Positions 35,301 through 43,792 of a DNA stretch of 46,145 bases are shown here, piece by piece; position 1 is the first letter of the stretch; each line of letters opens with the position of its first letter. A program made the translations under genes and the position numbers. The stretch is from NCBI RefSeq assembly GCF_013464915.1, contig NZ_RAVT01000046.1, positions 2 to 46,146 of the forward strand. The letters run 5' to 3'. The stretch is from Stenotrophomonas maltophilia (GTDB taxonomy: Bacteria; Pseudomonadota; Gammaproteobacteria; Xanthomonadales; Xanthomonadaceae). The notes under the pieces were generated by a model. That model searched no databases. It was not told the DNA's origin and saw nothing but the letters and a program-made list of their open reading frames with translations.

Positions 35301-36482
35301 TTACGCCGGCTGCGGCAGCTCGAAGACCTGGCGCAGGTAGGCCAGGTAGCCAGGGTCGTCGCACATGCTCTTGCCCGGCGAATCGCTGAGCTTGGCCACC
35401 GGCTGGCCGTTGCAGCGGACCATCTTGATGACGATGTTGAGCGGCGTCGGACCCAGATCATTGGTCAGGTGGGTGCCGACGCCGAACGCGACCTGGCAGC
35501 GGCCACGGAAGTAGTCGTACAGGCGCATGACCTTGGCGATGTCCAGGCCGTCGCTGAAGACCAGCACCTTGCTGCGCGGGTCGACCCGGCGCTGCTGGAA
35601 GTGCGCCAGCATGCGGTCGCCCCAGTCGAACGGATCACCGGAGTCATGCCGGACGCCGTCGAACAGCTTGCAGAAGTACATGTCGAAATCGCGCAGGAAC
35701 GCGTCCAGGCCGACCACGTCGGACAGCGCGATACCCAGGTCGCCCCGATACTCGCGCGCCCACGATTCCAGTGCCGCCACCTGCGAATCGCGCAGTCGTG
35801 GGCCCAGCGCCTGGAACGCCTGCAGGTACTCATGCGCCATCGTGCCGTGCGGGGTCATGCCGTACAGGCGCGCGAAGTGCACGTTGCTGGTTCCCACCAG
35901 CTGCGGGCCCAGCGCATCGCGCAGCAACGGCAACAGGCGCGCATGCCAGTCGCGCGAGTAGCGGCGGCGGCTGCCGTAGTCGGCGATGCGGCACTGTTCG
36001 AAACCGGGGGTATCGCGCAGCAGCGCGGCCTTGGCCTGCAGGCGCCGCTCGCCTTCGGCGAAGTCAGGCGTGGTGGTGTTGCGGAACCAGACTTCGTTGA
36101 TGATCGCCAGCAACGGCACTTCGAACAGGATGGTGTGCAGCCAGGGACCGGTGATGTCCAGTTCGATCTCGCCGGGCACGGTTTTCGACGCACGCAGCTG
36201 GATGTACTTGCGGTCCAGGTGGAACAGGCCGAGGAAATCGGCGAAGTCGGGCTTCACGAAGCGCAGCCCACGCATGTAGTCCAGTTCCGCGCTGCTGAAA
36301 CGCAGGCCGCACAGGTGGTCGATCTCTTCGTCGATCTGGTCGATGTAGCGGGCCAGGTCGATGCCGGGGGTGCGGCACTTGAACCGGTACTGCACCTGGG
36401 CGCCGGGGTGCTGGTGCAGCACCGCCTGCATCATGGTGAACTTGTACAGGTCGGTGTCGAGCAGGGACTGGATGATAGGCAT
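35301..36482 (-). CDS. pncB: Nicotinate phosphoribosyltransferase
   Basis: Salvages nicotinate to nicotinate mononucleotide in NAD synthesis, with ATP hydrolysis. 393 aa from ATG 36482 ([20 protein letters not shown], the family start). Motifs: YRFKCR near 32-37, [21 protein letters not shown] near 168-176, [22 protein letters not shown] near 198-218 with candidate phosphorylated His217, [24 protein letters not shown], and KLSDSPGK near the end. Length and motifs agree with proteobacterial PncB. It stands between the orphan pilin gene (convergent) and a SMAG dimer. Confidence 0.96.
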   Translation of the reverse strand: MPIIQSLLDTDLYKFTMMQAVLHQHPGAQVQYRFKCRTPGIDLARYIDQIDEEIDHLCGLRFSSAELDYMRGLRFVKPDFADFLGLFHLDRKYIQLRASKTVPGEIELDITGPWLHTILFEVPLLAIINEVWFRNTTTPDFAEGERRLQAKAALLRDTPGFEQCRIADYGSRRRYSRDWHARLLPLLRDALGPQLVGTSNVHFARLYGMTPHGTMAHEYLQAFQALGPRLRDSQVAALESWAREYRGDLGIALSDVVGLDAFLRDFDMYFCKLFDGVRHDSGDPFDWGDRMLAHFQQRRVDPRSKVLVFSDGLDIAKVMRLYDYFRGRCQVAFGVGTHLTNDLGPTPLNIVIKMVRCNGQPVAKLSDSPGKSMCDDPGYLAYLRQVFELPQPA

Positions 36483-36532
36483 GGGGCGGATTATGCGCCC
36501 GGCGGAGTGAACCGTGGGCGCGCCCACCTTTC

Positions 36533-36591
36533 GTAGAGCCGAGCCCACGCTCGGCTGGATCTGCCTGAGCCGAGCGTGGGCTCGGCTCTAC
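36533..36591. repeat. SMAG dimer overlapping a glycosyltransferase stop codon
   Basis: Left unit 36533-36556 begins GTAGAGCCGAGCCCACGCTC; right unit 36568-36591 is its exact reverse complement, ending GGGCTCGGCTCTAC. A 24-bp perfect inverted repeat with an 11-nt centre. The GTAG head of the right-hand unit, read on the minus strand, supplies the TAG stop of the glycosyltransferase gene at 36588. Confidence 0.92.
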
Positions 36592-37427
36592 AACGACCTG
36601 CGCAGCAGGCGCGGCACCAGCATCAGCGCATGGGCCCAGATCGCGCCCCATACCGCGGCACGCACCGGCAGCGAACGCTGCTTCGCTTCGAACTTCTGGA
36701 AATAGCGCCACAGGCCCTTGTGCTTGTGCCATTCAACGAAGAACGGCCGTGAGCGGCTGGAGACACCGCGCACGTGGGTGACCTGCAGGTCGTTGGCGAT
36801 CGCCACCACCGCGCCTGCCTCACGTGCGCGCCGGCACAGGTCCAGGTCTTCGGCGTGCAGGCGATAGCCGGCGTCCCAGCCACCGATGCGGTCGAACAGC
36901 GCACGCGGCATCATCAGCAGCGCACCGGACAGCGCCGGCACCCGCTGCAGCGACTGCTGGGGGTCGCGCGGGACCGCCAGCTTCGAGCCTTTGCCGGGCG
37001 AACGCAGCATCAACAGGAAATCCGGATCACGACGGCGCACCGCCTCGTCGGCATGGCCATGCTCGTCCAGCTGCTCGACACCCAGCAGGCAATCACCCAC
37101 CCCCTCGGCACGGCTGCGCAGCTCGGCCAGGGTATCGGGCTCGACCATCAGGTCCGGGTTGATGAAGGCCAGCCACGGGCTGTGCGAATCGGCCACCCCC
37201 TGGTTGTTGGCAGCGGCAAAGCCGGGATTGTCAGGATTGCCGACAAAACGCACGCGGGGATCGTGGCTGGCATGCCGTTGCACGATGTCCAGCGTGCCAT
37301 CCAGCGAGCCGTTGTCGATCACCCGGATCTCGGCCACGTCCTGCGCCTGGCGCAGGCGCGAGAGGCAGGCATCGATGGTGCTGCCACTCTGGTAGGTGAC
37401 GACGATGGCGGCGATGGCAACATTCAA
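36588..37427 (-). CDS. Family 2 glycosyltransferase (rhamnosyltransferase-like)
   Basis: 279 aa, GT-A fold. N-terminus VAIAAIVVTYQSGSTIDACL; nucleotide-sugar site IRVIDNGSLDGT; FVGNPDNPGFAAANNQGV; metal-binding-like FINPDLMVEPD; acceptor-side SGALLMMPRALFDRIGGWDAGY and LHAEDLDLCRRARE (ED catalytic pair). These match WbbL/RfbN-type rhamnosyl and related transferases of O-antigen or exopolysaccharide synthesis. The C-terminus has a hydrophobic helix (VRAAVWGAIWAHALMLVPRL). The stop TAG falls inside a SMAG repeat, so the present C-terminus may have been set by that insertion. Overlaps the next gene upstream by 4 nt. Confidence 0.88.
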   Translation of the reverse strand: MNVAIAAIVVTYQSGSTIDACLSRLRQAQDVAEIRVIDNGSLDGTLDIVQRHASHDPRVRFVGNPDNPGFAAANNQGVADSHSPWLAFINPDLMVEPDTLAELRSRAEGVGDCLLGVEQLDEHGHADEAVRRRDPDFLLMLRSPGKGSKLAVPRDPQQSLQRVPALSGALLMMPRALFDRIGGWDAGYRLHAEDLDLCRRAREAGAVVAIANDLQVTHVRGVSSRSRPFFVEWHKHKGLWRYFQKFEAKQRSLPVRAAVWGAIWAHALMLVPRLLRRSL

Positions 37428-38275
37428 GCGGGTGGCTCCGGCGCGGAAGGAACGAACAGGTCACCCTGTTCCTTCGGCATTATCGCCTGCCGCATGCGCT
37501 GCTGCAGGTCGGCGCGCAGCCCATGCAATGGATCGTGCATCAGGAAATCGGCCAGGCGCGGCACCCAGCCAGGCCAACGCGCAGCCAGCGCCTCGAGGTC
37601 GCCATCGCGGCTGACCGCCTCGCCCGCCCGGCTGACAAAGGCGGTCTCGCACAGCACGTTGCGCCAGCCCAGGCCGGCCATGCGCAGGCTGAGGTCGACC
37701 AGGGCCGCGTTCCATCCGGCATAGCTGTCCACGTCCAGGCCACCGGCACGACGGCGCGCGTTGCCACGCACCAGCACCGCATGGGTGACCGCCGATGGCA
37801 GTTCAGGGTGCAGCGTCGGCAAGGCGGCGCAGGTCTGTGCCAGCAGCGCCGCATCGTCCGGTTCCGGATTGATCTCGCCCAGCCGGGGCCACGCGGCGGT
37901 TTCACCCGCGTTGCACCAGGGCGTGGCGGTGGCGATCGCGGCATCGCGGGCGAAGGCATCCTGCAGCTGCTGCAGCCAACCGGGTGCCGGCACGCTGTCC
38001 GGAGCCAGCACGGCCACATCCAGGCCGTCGCAGGCGCGCAGCATCTCATCAAGGTGGGCGACTTCGCCCAGTGGCCGCGCGCGGCGGGTGTATTCGGCCT
38101 GCAGCGGCGTATGCGCCAGCCAGTGTTCGACCACCGCCTGCGCACGCGGACCGGTCTGTGCATCGTCGGCCAACCAGACTGCGGTGCCCGGCGCGGTGCC
38201 CGCATCCAGCGCGGCCAGGCAGCGATCGAGCGCAGCATCGTCCACGCACAGCGGCAACAACACGATCGCCCCCAT
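37424..38275 (-). CDS. Putative glycosyltransferase, GT-A type
   Basis: 283 aa from ATG 38275, preceded by GGAGG at 4 nt; a GTG at 38302 would add nine residues. N-terminus MGAIVLLPLCVDDAALDRCL, then ALDAGTAPGTAVWLADDAQ and VAVLAPDSVPAPGWLQQLQD, in the order expected of a divergent family 2 transferase (nucleotide loop, then D-S in place of DxD). The second half resembles the acceptor domain (GGLDVDSYAGWNAALVDLSLRM ... GWRNVLCETAFVSR). Weaker match than its neighbour; it may be specialised or inactive. ATGA overlap with the downstream transferase suggests they act together. Confidence 0.72.
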   Translation of the reverse strand: MGAIVLLPLCVDDAALDRCLAALDAGTAPGTAVWLADDAQTGPRAQAVVEHWLAHTPLQAEYTRRARPLGEVAHLDEMLRACDGLDVAVLAPDSVPAPGWLQQLQDAFARDAAIATATPWCNAGETAAWPRLGEINPEPDDAALLAQTCAALPTLHPELPSAVTHAVLVRGNARRRAGGLDVDSYAGWNAALVDLSLRMAGLGWRNVLCETAFVSRAGEAVSRDGDLEALAARWPGWVPRLADFLMHDPLHGLRADLQQRMRQAIMPKEQGDLFVPSAPEPPA

Positions 38276-38412
38276 CCCGCCTCCGTGGTTGTCGGTGACC
38301 ACAGCCTAGCACTGGGAGGGTATCGGCCGGGTTGCACCCGGCACCCGCAGAGGCCCGAGCCAGAGCCAGAGCCGAAGCAACAGCCGGAGCAAAAGCTGGG
38401 TTCCTGGGGGAT

Positions 38413-38514
38413 GGCGGGGTGGGTCCGGTTGCGGGGGACGCTGCAAGTACGTCCATGTAAGCTCGGTCGCCGCATCCATGCGGCTCACGCCCCCACAACC
38501 GGACCCACCCCGCC
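38413..38514. repeat. Inner palindrome 1 (19-bp perfect arms)
   Basis: Left arm GGCGGGGTGGGTCCGGTTG (38413-38431), right arm its exact complement (38496-38514). The 64-nt interior contains GGGGG/CCCCC and CCGCAT-CC-ATGCGG hairpins, so a branched cruciform or RNA is possible. Confidence 0.88.
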
Positions 38515-38552
38515 TTCGACAGTTTTCCGCGATCTGTCGGGCGTTGCCGTCT

Positions 38553-38575
38553 GTAGAGCCGAGCCATGCTCGGCT
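38553..38575. repeat. SMAG-like hairpin
   Basis: GTAG-AGCCGAGC-CAT-GCTCGGCT, a canonical GTAG-headed hairpin with an 8-bp stem. Confidence 0.85.
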
Positions 38576-38615
38576 CAGATGTTTCGGATCTCGAAATATT
38601 CGATTTCGATGGAGA

Positions 38616-38666
38616 GTCATCCACGCATGGCATGGATCCAGCGTGTCGACCAAGGTCGACACCTAC
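38616..38666. repeat. SMAG-like dimer
   Basis: An imperfect ATCCACGC/GCATGGAT hairpin followed by GTGTCGACC-AA-GGTCGACAC ending CCTAC; orientation is opposite to the unit at 38553, giving an inverted cluster. Confidence 0.75.
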
Positions 38667-38690
38667 CAACAGCAGCAGGACACCGTCGAA

Positions 38691-38872
38691 GGCGGGGCAC
38701 TGTGGGTTGGCAGGACCGTCGGCGCCATGGATGGCGCCATCGAGCCCCCATGGGTGAGGGCGCTTTGCCTGCGAGGCATGCCTCGCAAGCGCCCGAACGC
38801 ACAGCCGCCAGCGGCTGGGCCGGACCCCGGAGGGGGGTTTACGGCGTCCCCGCAAACCCACAGTGCCCCGCC
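38691..38872. repeat. Inner palindrome 2 (18-bp perfect arms)
   Basis: GGCGGGGCACTGTGGGTT (38691-38708) pairs exactly with 38855-38872. The interior has GGCGCCAT-GG-ATGGCGCC and GCGAGGCATGCCTCGC palindromes. Its arms share the GGCGGGG...GTGGGT module with palindrome 1, so the two are related. Confidence 0.88.
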
Positions 38873-38888
38873 ATCCCTCAGTAAACCC

Positions 38889-38915
38889 GCTGTTGCTGTT
38901 GCTGTTGCTGTTGCT
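38889..38915. repeat. Hexanucleotide microsatellite (GCTGTT)4
   Basis: Four perfect GCTGTT units plus GCT in the right outer arm. The equivalent left arm (38354-38390) has only degenerate relics (GAGCCAGAGCC, GAAGCAACAGCC), so the tract probably expanded after the arms formed. Confidence 0.8.
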
Positions 38916-38963
38916 CCAGCTTTGGCCTCTGCGGGTGCCGGGCGCAGCCCGGCGGTAAACCCC

Positions 38964-41165
38964 TTACTTCTTCGCGCGCGGCTGGTTCAGCGGTTCCATC
39001 GCGCGGAAGCGCTGGCTGTACTCGTCGGTCAGCGTGCGCGCTTCCTGGCCGTTGCGCACGATGCTCGGGGTCAGCAGCACGATCACTTCCGAACGACGGC
39101 TGGTGCGCGTCTTCTGCCCGAACAGGGCGCCGACCACCGGAATCCGGCTCAGGCCGGGAATGCCGCTGCTGCCATCGGTCGCCGAATCGGTGATCAGGCC
39201 GGCCAGCATGATGGTGTCGCCGCTCTGCACCGCCGCTTCGGTCGACAGCTTCTTGGTGGAGATGCGCGGGTTGCAGTTGCGCTCGGTCGGGTTGCAGTTC
39301 TCCGGAACGTCCGAGGCACTGCTCACTTCCTGCACGATGTCCAGGAACACCGTGCCGTCGCGGGTCACGCGCGGGCGCACCTTCAGGATCACGCCGGTGT
39401 CGATGTACTGCACCGAGCTGTAGCTGCTGGTGCCGATGCCGGTGTTCACCGTGGTGGTGTTGATCGGCACCTTGTCACCCACGTTGAGCGTGGCTTCGGC
39501 GTTGTTGCGCACGAACACCGACGGGGTCTGCAGCAGGCGTACGTCGGTGACCTTGTCCAGCGCACTCACCACCGCTGCGCCGTTGTGGCCGGTGAACGCC
39601 CAGCCAAGGCCTTCGCCACCGGTCACTGCACCTGCGAAGCTGCTCCAGGAGCCACCCGCGGCGGCCGGCAGGGTCACGCCGCCCAGGGCGCCGGTCAGCT
39701 TCTGCCCGAGCACGGCATTGTCGAAGAACCAGTTGACGCCGTACTTCAGGTCGCCGGTCAGCGCGACTTCGGCCACCTGCGCTTCAATGTGCACCTGCAA
39801 CGGCATCACGTCCAGCTTCTCGATCACTTCCCGGATCGAGCGCCAGGCCTGCGGGGTCGAGCGCACCAGCAGGGTGTTGGTTTCCTCCACCGCCGACACG
39901 CCCACGCGATCGCCTTCCACTTCCAGGCTGACGCTGACGTTGCCGGACTGACGCTGCGGCAGGTTCATGCTGCCGCTGTTGCCACTGCCGGAGCTGCTGC
40001 CCGGTGTCGAACCGAAGCTGCTGCTGGTGTTGCTGTCCATGCCGCGCTCGCCGTCGCTGCCCAGCTGCGATGGAATCGCGCCGGGTGCCAGCGAGGCAGG
40101 GCTGGAACCGCCACGGTTGCCGCTGCTGGCGAAGGCTTCACTGAGCCGCTCGGCCAGATCGCGCGCCTTGATGTAACGCAGTTCGTAGGAGAACAGGCGG
40201 GCGCTGCCACCGGCGGTATCGATACGGTCCAGCCACTGCTGGATCTGGTCCAGGTAACGCACCTGCGGGGTGATCACCAGCACCGCGTTGGCGTTTTCCA
40301 GCGGCAGGAAACGGAACATGCCGGCGCTGGGGGTCTTGCTCTCCTCGCCGAACACCTTCTCCAGATCGGCAGCGACCTGCTCGGCCTTGCCCGACTGGAT
40401 CGGGAACACGCCCACCGACATGCCCGACAGCCAGTCGACGTCGAAGATCTCGACGGTGCGCATGTAGTTTTCCAGTTCGGCGCGGGTGCCACCGAGGGTG
40501 ATCACGTTGCGGCCGCTGTCGACGTTGACGATGGCGTTGGGCCGCGCGTACGGCTCCAGCACCTTCTTCATCTCCGTGGCGGAGATGAACTGCAGCGGGA
40601 TCACCCGCACTTCGAAACCACGTGCGCTGGCCGCCGGTGCGGTGCTCGGCGCGACGGTGCCGGCCAATGCCTGGTCGGCGGCGACGATGTTGTAGCGGCC
40701 GCCGCTGTAGACCATGCGGGCGTTGTTCCAGCCCAGCACCATTTCCAGCAGGTTCAACGCCTGTGCCGGCGACACCGGCTTGGGCGTGGCCAGGGTGACC
40801 GTGCCCTGCACGCCCGGTGCGATCACGTAGTTCTGGCCCAGCATGTCGCCAAGGATGGCCTTGACCACCGCATGCACGGACTCGCCTTCGAAGTTGAAGG
40901 TGGCCTCGCCGGTGCTGGCGCCATGCAACGCCGGTGCCGGTGCGCGTGCGGCTTCGCGGTTGATCATGGTGCCGGTACCGCGGCGGATCACGGCCTGCGG
41001 AGCCCCCTGGGCGTCACGGGCGGCATCGGCGGCGACCTCGGCCGCCTGGCCGGCCTCGGCAGTGGGCGACAGGTTGCCCTTGCGTTGCACATGCGGCGCG
41101 GACACGGTGCTGCAGCCGACCAGCAGCGCGAGGGCAAAGGACCAGGGAAGAAAACGCAGGCTCAT
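38964..41165 (-). CDS. xpsD: Type II secretion secretin
   Basis: Outer-membrane channel of the Xps type II secretion system. 733 aa lipoprotein: MSLRFLPWSFALALLVGCST with lipobox Cys18. N0/N1-N3 domains: ATFNFEGESVHAVVKAILGD, VRVIPLQFISATEMKKVLEP, LFSYELRYIKARDLAERLSE. A Ser/Gly-rich linker (about 375-405) lies within N3. Secretin core: MPLQVHIEAQVAEVALTGDL, LLQTPSVFVRNNAEATLNVG, VPINTTTVNTG and VFLDIVQEVS, then the S-domain-like SEVIVLLTPSIV. Ends in KK-TAA. In Xanthomonas xpsD is likewise the last gene of the operon, after xpsN. Confidence 0.95.
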   Translation of the reverse strand: MSLRFLPWSFALALLVGCSTVSAPHVQRKGNLSPTAEAGQAAEVAADAARDAQGAPQAVIRRGTGTMINREAARAPAPALHGASTGEATFNFEGESVHAVVKAILGDMLGQNYVIAPGVQGTVTLATPKPVSPAQALNLLEMVLGWNNARMVYSGGRYNIVAADQALAGTVAPSTAPAASARGFEVRVIPLQFISATEMKKVLEPYARPNAIVNVDSGRNVITLGGTRAELENYMRTVEIFDVDWLSGMSVGVFPIQSGKAEQVAADLEKVFGEESKTPSAGMFRFLPLENANAVLVITPQVRYLDQIQQWLDRIDTAGGSARLFSYELRYIKARDLAERLSEAFASSGNRGGSSPASLAPGAIPSQLGSDGERGMDSNTSSSFGSTPGSSSGSGNSGSMNLPQRQSGNVSVSLEVEGDRVGVSAVEETNTLLVRSTPQAWRSIREVIEKLDVMPLQVHIEAQVAEVALTGDLKYGVNWFFDNAVLGQKLTGALGGVTLPAAAGGSWSSFAGAVTGGEGLGWAFTGHNGAAVVSALDKVTDVRLLQTPSVFVRNNAEATLNVGDKVPINTTTVNTGIGTSSYSSVQYIDTGVILKVRPRVTRDGTVFLDIVQEVSSASDVPENCNPTERNCNPRISTKKLSTEAAVQSGDTIMLAGLITDSATDGSSGIPGLSRIPVVGALFGQKTRTSRRSEVIVLLTPSIVRNGQEARTLTDEYSQRFRAMEPLNQPRAKK

Positions 41166-41174
41166 GCATTCACT

Positions 41175-41969
41175 CTATCGGTTGGTGCCATCGCCCGGGG
41201 GCGGCGACGGTTGTTGCTGCTGTTGTTGCTGCAGCTGGCGGCGACGGGCCTGGATGCGTTCGCGGATGGCCTGCATCTGCGCTTCGCTGGGGCCGTTGTT
41301 GTTGGCAGGAGGTGCCGCGGCGGCGGCTGATGGCACGCTGCTGGCGGGCTGCGGCTGCGCGGTTGCGGTTGCAGCAGCCGGAGGTGGGGGTGGCATCGGC
41401 GGTGCGCCCGCCGGCGGCGGCACAACCACCGCACCCGCCGGCGGCGCGCCATTGGCACCCCGCAGTACGGTGGGTGGCTCGCCGCCCTGGCCGTTGAACA
41501 CGGCCAGTTCCAGCACCTGGCTGCCACTTGGGCCGATCACCGTGGCCTGGCGCGGCGCCAGCCCCACCAGTTGCCAGCCGTCCACCGCTTCGCCATTGAG
41601 GCGCAGGCGCAGCGAACGATTCTGTTCGGTGGTGAAGGTGGCCATGCCGAAGTCGCCGGTCAGCAGCACGCCGGTCAAGCGCAGCGCGGCGCTGGCGGCA
41701 GGCTCGCTGCCACCCAGCAGGTAGGGCTTCGGCCTGCGGTCCTCGGCGAACAGCGGTCGCTCGCCGATCGCGCTGTAGCTGTCGGCGCTGGGCATGCGTT
41801 CTGCGGCCAACGGCGGCAGCACCGGCAGCGAAGGCGCCGCATCGGCATCGCCGTCGGCACCGGGTAGCTCGCTGCCCAGGCCAAAACCGGTGGCCAACCA
41901 GACCGCCGCGGCCCAACCGGCCAGGGCCAGCAGGAAACCGGTACGCAGGCTGATCTGCTCAAGTTTCAT
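41175..41969 (-). CDS. xpsN: Type II secretion protein XpsN (GspC/N-like)
   Basis: 264 aa from ATG 41969, overlapping xpsM by 11 nt and ending 9 nt before xpsD. One TM helix near the N-terminus (LRTGFLLALAGWAAAVWLATG), then an HR-like periplasmic domain: RPLFAEDRRP, LRLTGVLLTGDFGMATF and VDGWQLVGLAPRQATVIGPSG. This is the XpsN/PulC-type domain that links XpsL/M to the secretin. The C-terminus is Ala/Pro-rich (about 185-230) with a tract of eight Gln (RRRQLQQQQQQQQP). Name by position and domain. Confidence 0.88.
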   Translation of the reverse strand: MKLEQISLRTGFLLALAGWAAAVWLATGFGLGSELPGADGDADAAPSLPVLPPLAAERMPSADSYSAIGERPLFAEDRRPKPYLLGGSEPAASAALRLTGVLLTGDFGMATFTTEQNRSLRLRLNGEAVDGWQLVGLAPRQATVIGPSGSQVLELAVFNGQGGEPPTVLRGANGAPPAGAVVVPPPAGAPPMPPPPPAAATATAQPQPASSVPSAAAAAPPANNNGPSEAQMQAIRERIQARRRQLQQQQQQQPSPPPGDGTNR

Positions 41970-42672
41970 CGGCCACCTCCTGTCCCTCGACCGGCGCAGC
42001 CGGTGCGGGGACTGGCGCCGCTGAAGGCGACTGCGGCGCGGACACCGGTTCGGCGGCAGGTGTCGGGGCACTGCCATCGGCAGCAGCGCCCGGCAGCAGG
42101 TAGCCAGCCAGCTCGAACGATACATCCAGACCAAGCCCGGATTCATTCGGCGATTGCTGGAAGCGCTGCGCGATCAGGTTGAGGTTGTCGACGAACAAGC
42201 GCGGGCTGCCAGTTTCCAGGCTGTGCAGCACCGTGGCCAGCTCGGCCACGCCGCAGCGCAGGCGCACCTGCATGGCCACGCGCACGAACTCGGCGTCCCG
42301 GCGGTTGTCGGTGAGCGGCGTGCGGTTGCTGATGGTGCAGCTGCGGTTGCCCGGGCTGGCCATCGCCACTGCATCCTGCAGCTTCGCGCCCAGTGCAGCG
42401 GCGGCGGCCTCGGCTGTGGCCTCACCCAGGAAGCCCGGCCGTTGCTGCAGGGCTTCGCGGGTGGCTCGCAGGCGCTGCTCGATCTGCGGCTTCTGCTGCA
42501 GCTGTGCCTGCACGCGCGATTCGCGTTCGCGCAGTGCGGCGACATCGGCATCGATCTCGCGCAGCGGCTGGGTGAACCATGGGTGCACCAGCAGCAGATA
42601 GGCCAGGCCCAGCACTGCCAGCAGCAGTGCCAGCGCCAGCCAGCGGTCACGGCGTGCGCTTGGCATCGGCAT
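41959..42672 (-). CDS. xpsM: Type II secretion inner-membrane protein XpsM (GspM)
   Basis: 237 aa. Single N-terminal TM (WLALALLLAVLGLAYLLLVHPW), a coiled-coil-like stretch (about 40-80, RERESRVQAQLQQKPQIEQR), then a ferredoxin-like periplasmic domain (SCTISNRTPLTDNRRDAEFV, VAELATVLHSLETGSPRLFV). The tail is Pro/Ala-rich. Start ATG 42672 or 42666. It forms the inner-membrane platform with XpsL and overlaps it by 26 nt. Confidence 0.9.
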   Translation of the reverse strand: MPMPSARRDRWLALALLLAVLGLAYLLLVHPWFTQPLREIDADVAALRERESRVQAQLQQKPQIEQRLRATREALQQRPGFLGEATAEAAAAALGAKLQDAVAMASPGNRSCTISNRTPLTDNRRDAEFVRVAMQVRLRCGVAELATVLHSLETGSPRLFVDNLNLIAQRFQQSPNESGLGLDVSFELAGYLLPGAAADGSAPTPAAEPVSAPQSPSAAPVPAPAAPVEGQEVADET

Positions 42673-43792
42673 CGGCCGCCTCCCGGTTCGGGGCTGCCGC
42701 CGGCAACGGCTGCAGTTCAGCGGTCATGGTGAAGCGGTCGCGGCCGCTGGCGGCACCATCGGCCTGCAGCACGCCGGTCAGATTCACTTTGCGCCACTGT
42801 GGCGCATCCTGCAGCAGCTGCACCAGCTGCGATGCCTCCCGGCTGAGCCCGATCAGCTGCAGGTTGTTGTTCTCGATGGCCAGTTTTTCCAGGTACGTCC
42901 CTTCCGGCAGGCGCCGGGTCAGTTCGTTCCAGATCTCCACCGTACCCGCGCGCTGGCCGCGCTGCTTTTCCAGGAACGCGGCACCGTCGATCAGCGCCTG
43001 CAACTGGGCACGTTCGCTGGCCACGCCACGCGCACTGCGCGCGCTGCGCTCCACCTGGGCACGCAGTTCATCCGCTGCCGCGCGGCGGTTGTCGAGCAGC
43101 TGCAGGCCAGCCAGCACCAGCATCACCACCGCGGCCACCGCCAGCAGCAGGTTCCAGCGCCGCATCGGGTCGGCCTGCAGCTGACGCTGCGCGGGCGGCA
43201 GCAGGTTCACCTGCAGGATGTTGCCTTGTGCATCAATGGCATCGACACCGGACAGCACGTCGGCCCATTGGCCCACATTGCTGCGCCAGGCCTCGAGCTG
43301 CCGCAACGGCCAGGCCACCAGTTCGACCTGCAGCTGGCCCTCGCCCGCCGCGCCACGTTCACGCACGTCATAGCTGACCTGGCTGGATTCGAACGGCGTC
43401 TGCCGGTCGATCTCGAAGCCGACCACCGCACGCAGGCGGTCAGCCGCCGCCGCTGGCAGGCGCAGCTGCCGGCGCAGCACATCGCCGGCTGGCAGCAGCC
43501 ACGCCCGCGGCAAGCTGCGCAGGCGGGCTTCCAGCACGCGATCCAGTTCGGCCGGTGACAGCGGCCACGGCAGCCGCACCACCGGTTCGCGCCGCTCACC
43601 CGCCTCATGCCAGACCTGGAGCTGGTCGCCTTCGCGCTGCAGCAGCAGGCGTGCCTGTGCCCAGCCCAGCGCCGATTGCCAACGGGCCGGCACCCACGCC
43701 AGCAGCGATTGCCGCCACCAGCGCAGGAAACGGCCGGCACCCGGGCCGATCCGGCCCTGCACCTGCCGCACACTGTCCTGCCAAGCCGTCAT
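42647..43792 (-). CDS. xpsL: Type II secretion protein XpsL (GspL)
   Basis: 381 aa. The N-terminal part is the actin-like cytoplasmic domain that binds the XpsE ATPase (LPRAWLLPAGDVLRRQLRLP and VVGFEIDRQTPFESSQVSYD). One TM helix near 220-238 (WNLLLAVAAVVMLVLAGL), a coiled-coil-like region (RAAADELRAQVERSARSARG), then a PilN-like periplasmic domain (EIWNELTRRLPEGTYLEKLA). Overlaps xpsK by 4 nt. Confidence 0.92.
   Translation of the reverse strand: MTAWQDSVRQVQGRIGPGAGRFLRWWRQSLLAWVPARWQSALGWAQARLLLQREGDQLQVWHEAGERREPVVRLPWPLSPAELDRVLEARLRSLPRAWLLPAGDVLRRQLRLPAAAADRLRAVVGFEIDRQTPFESSQVSYDVRERGAAGEGQLQVELVAWPLRQLEAWRSNVGQWADVLSGVDAIDAQGNILQVNLLPPAQRQLQADPMRRWNLLLAVAAVVMLVLAGLQLLDNRRAAADELRAQVERSARSARGVASERAQLQALIDGAAFLEKQRGQRAGTVEIWNELTRRLPEGTYLEKLAIENNNLQLIGLSREASQLVQLLQDAPQWRKVNLTGVLQADGAASGRDRFTMTAELQPLPAAAPNREAADADAKRTP

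Larger units (their letters stand above)
38327..38952. repeat. Gene-free block of nested inverted repeats
   Basis: Outermost arms 38327-38355 and 38924-38952 are 27/29 complementary. Complementarity continues inward with gaps to GGCGGGG (38413-38419) and CCCCGCC (38866-38872), giving arms of about 90 nt. Two further large palindromes and several SMAG-like hairpins lie inside. I see no supported gene here: open frames run through it but show no recognisable protein. It occupies the space between a glycosyltransferase start and the xpsD stop. Confidence 0.85.

Noticed and set aside
38303-38960. CRISPR array or insertion sequence in the gene-free block
   Set aside because: Repeats are inverted and unequal without regular spacers, and no transposase or cas gene is present.
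38478-41330. 950-codon plus-strand frame across the palindrome block and xpsD
   Set aside because: Shadow of xpsD on the other strand plus palindromic DNA; no signal, domain or ribosome binding site.
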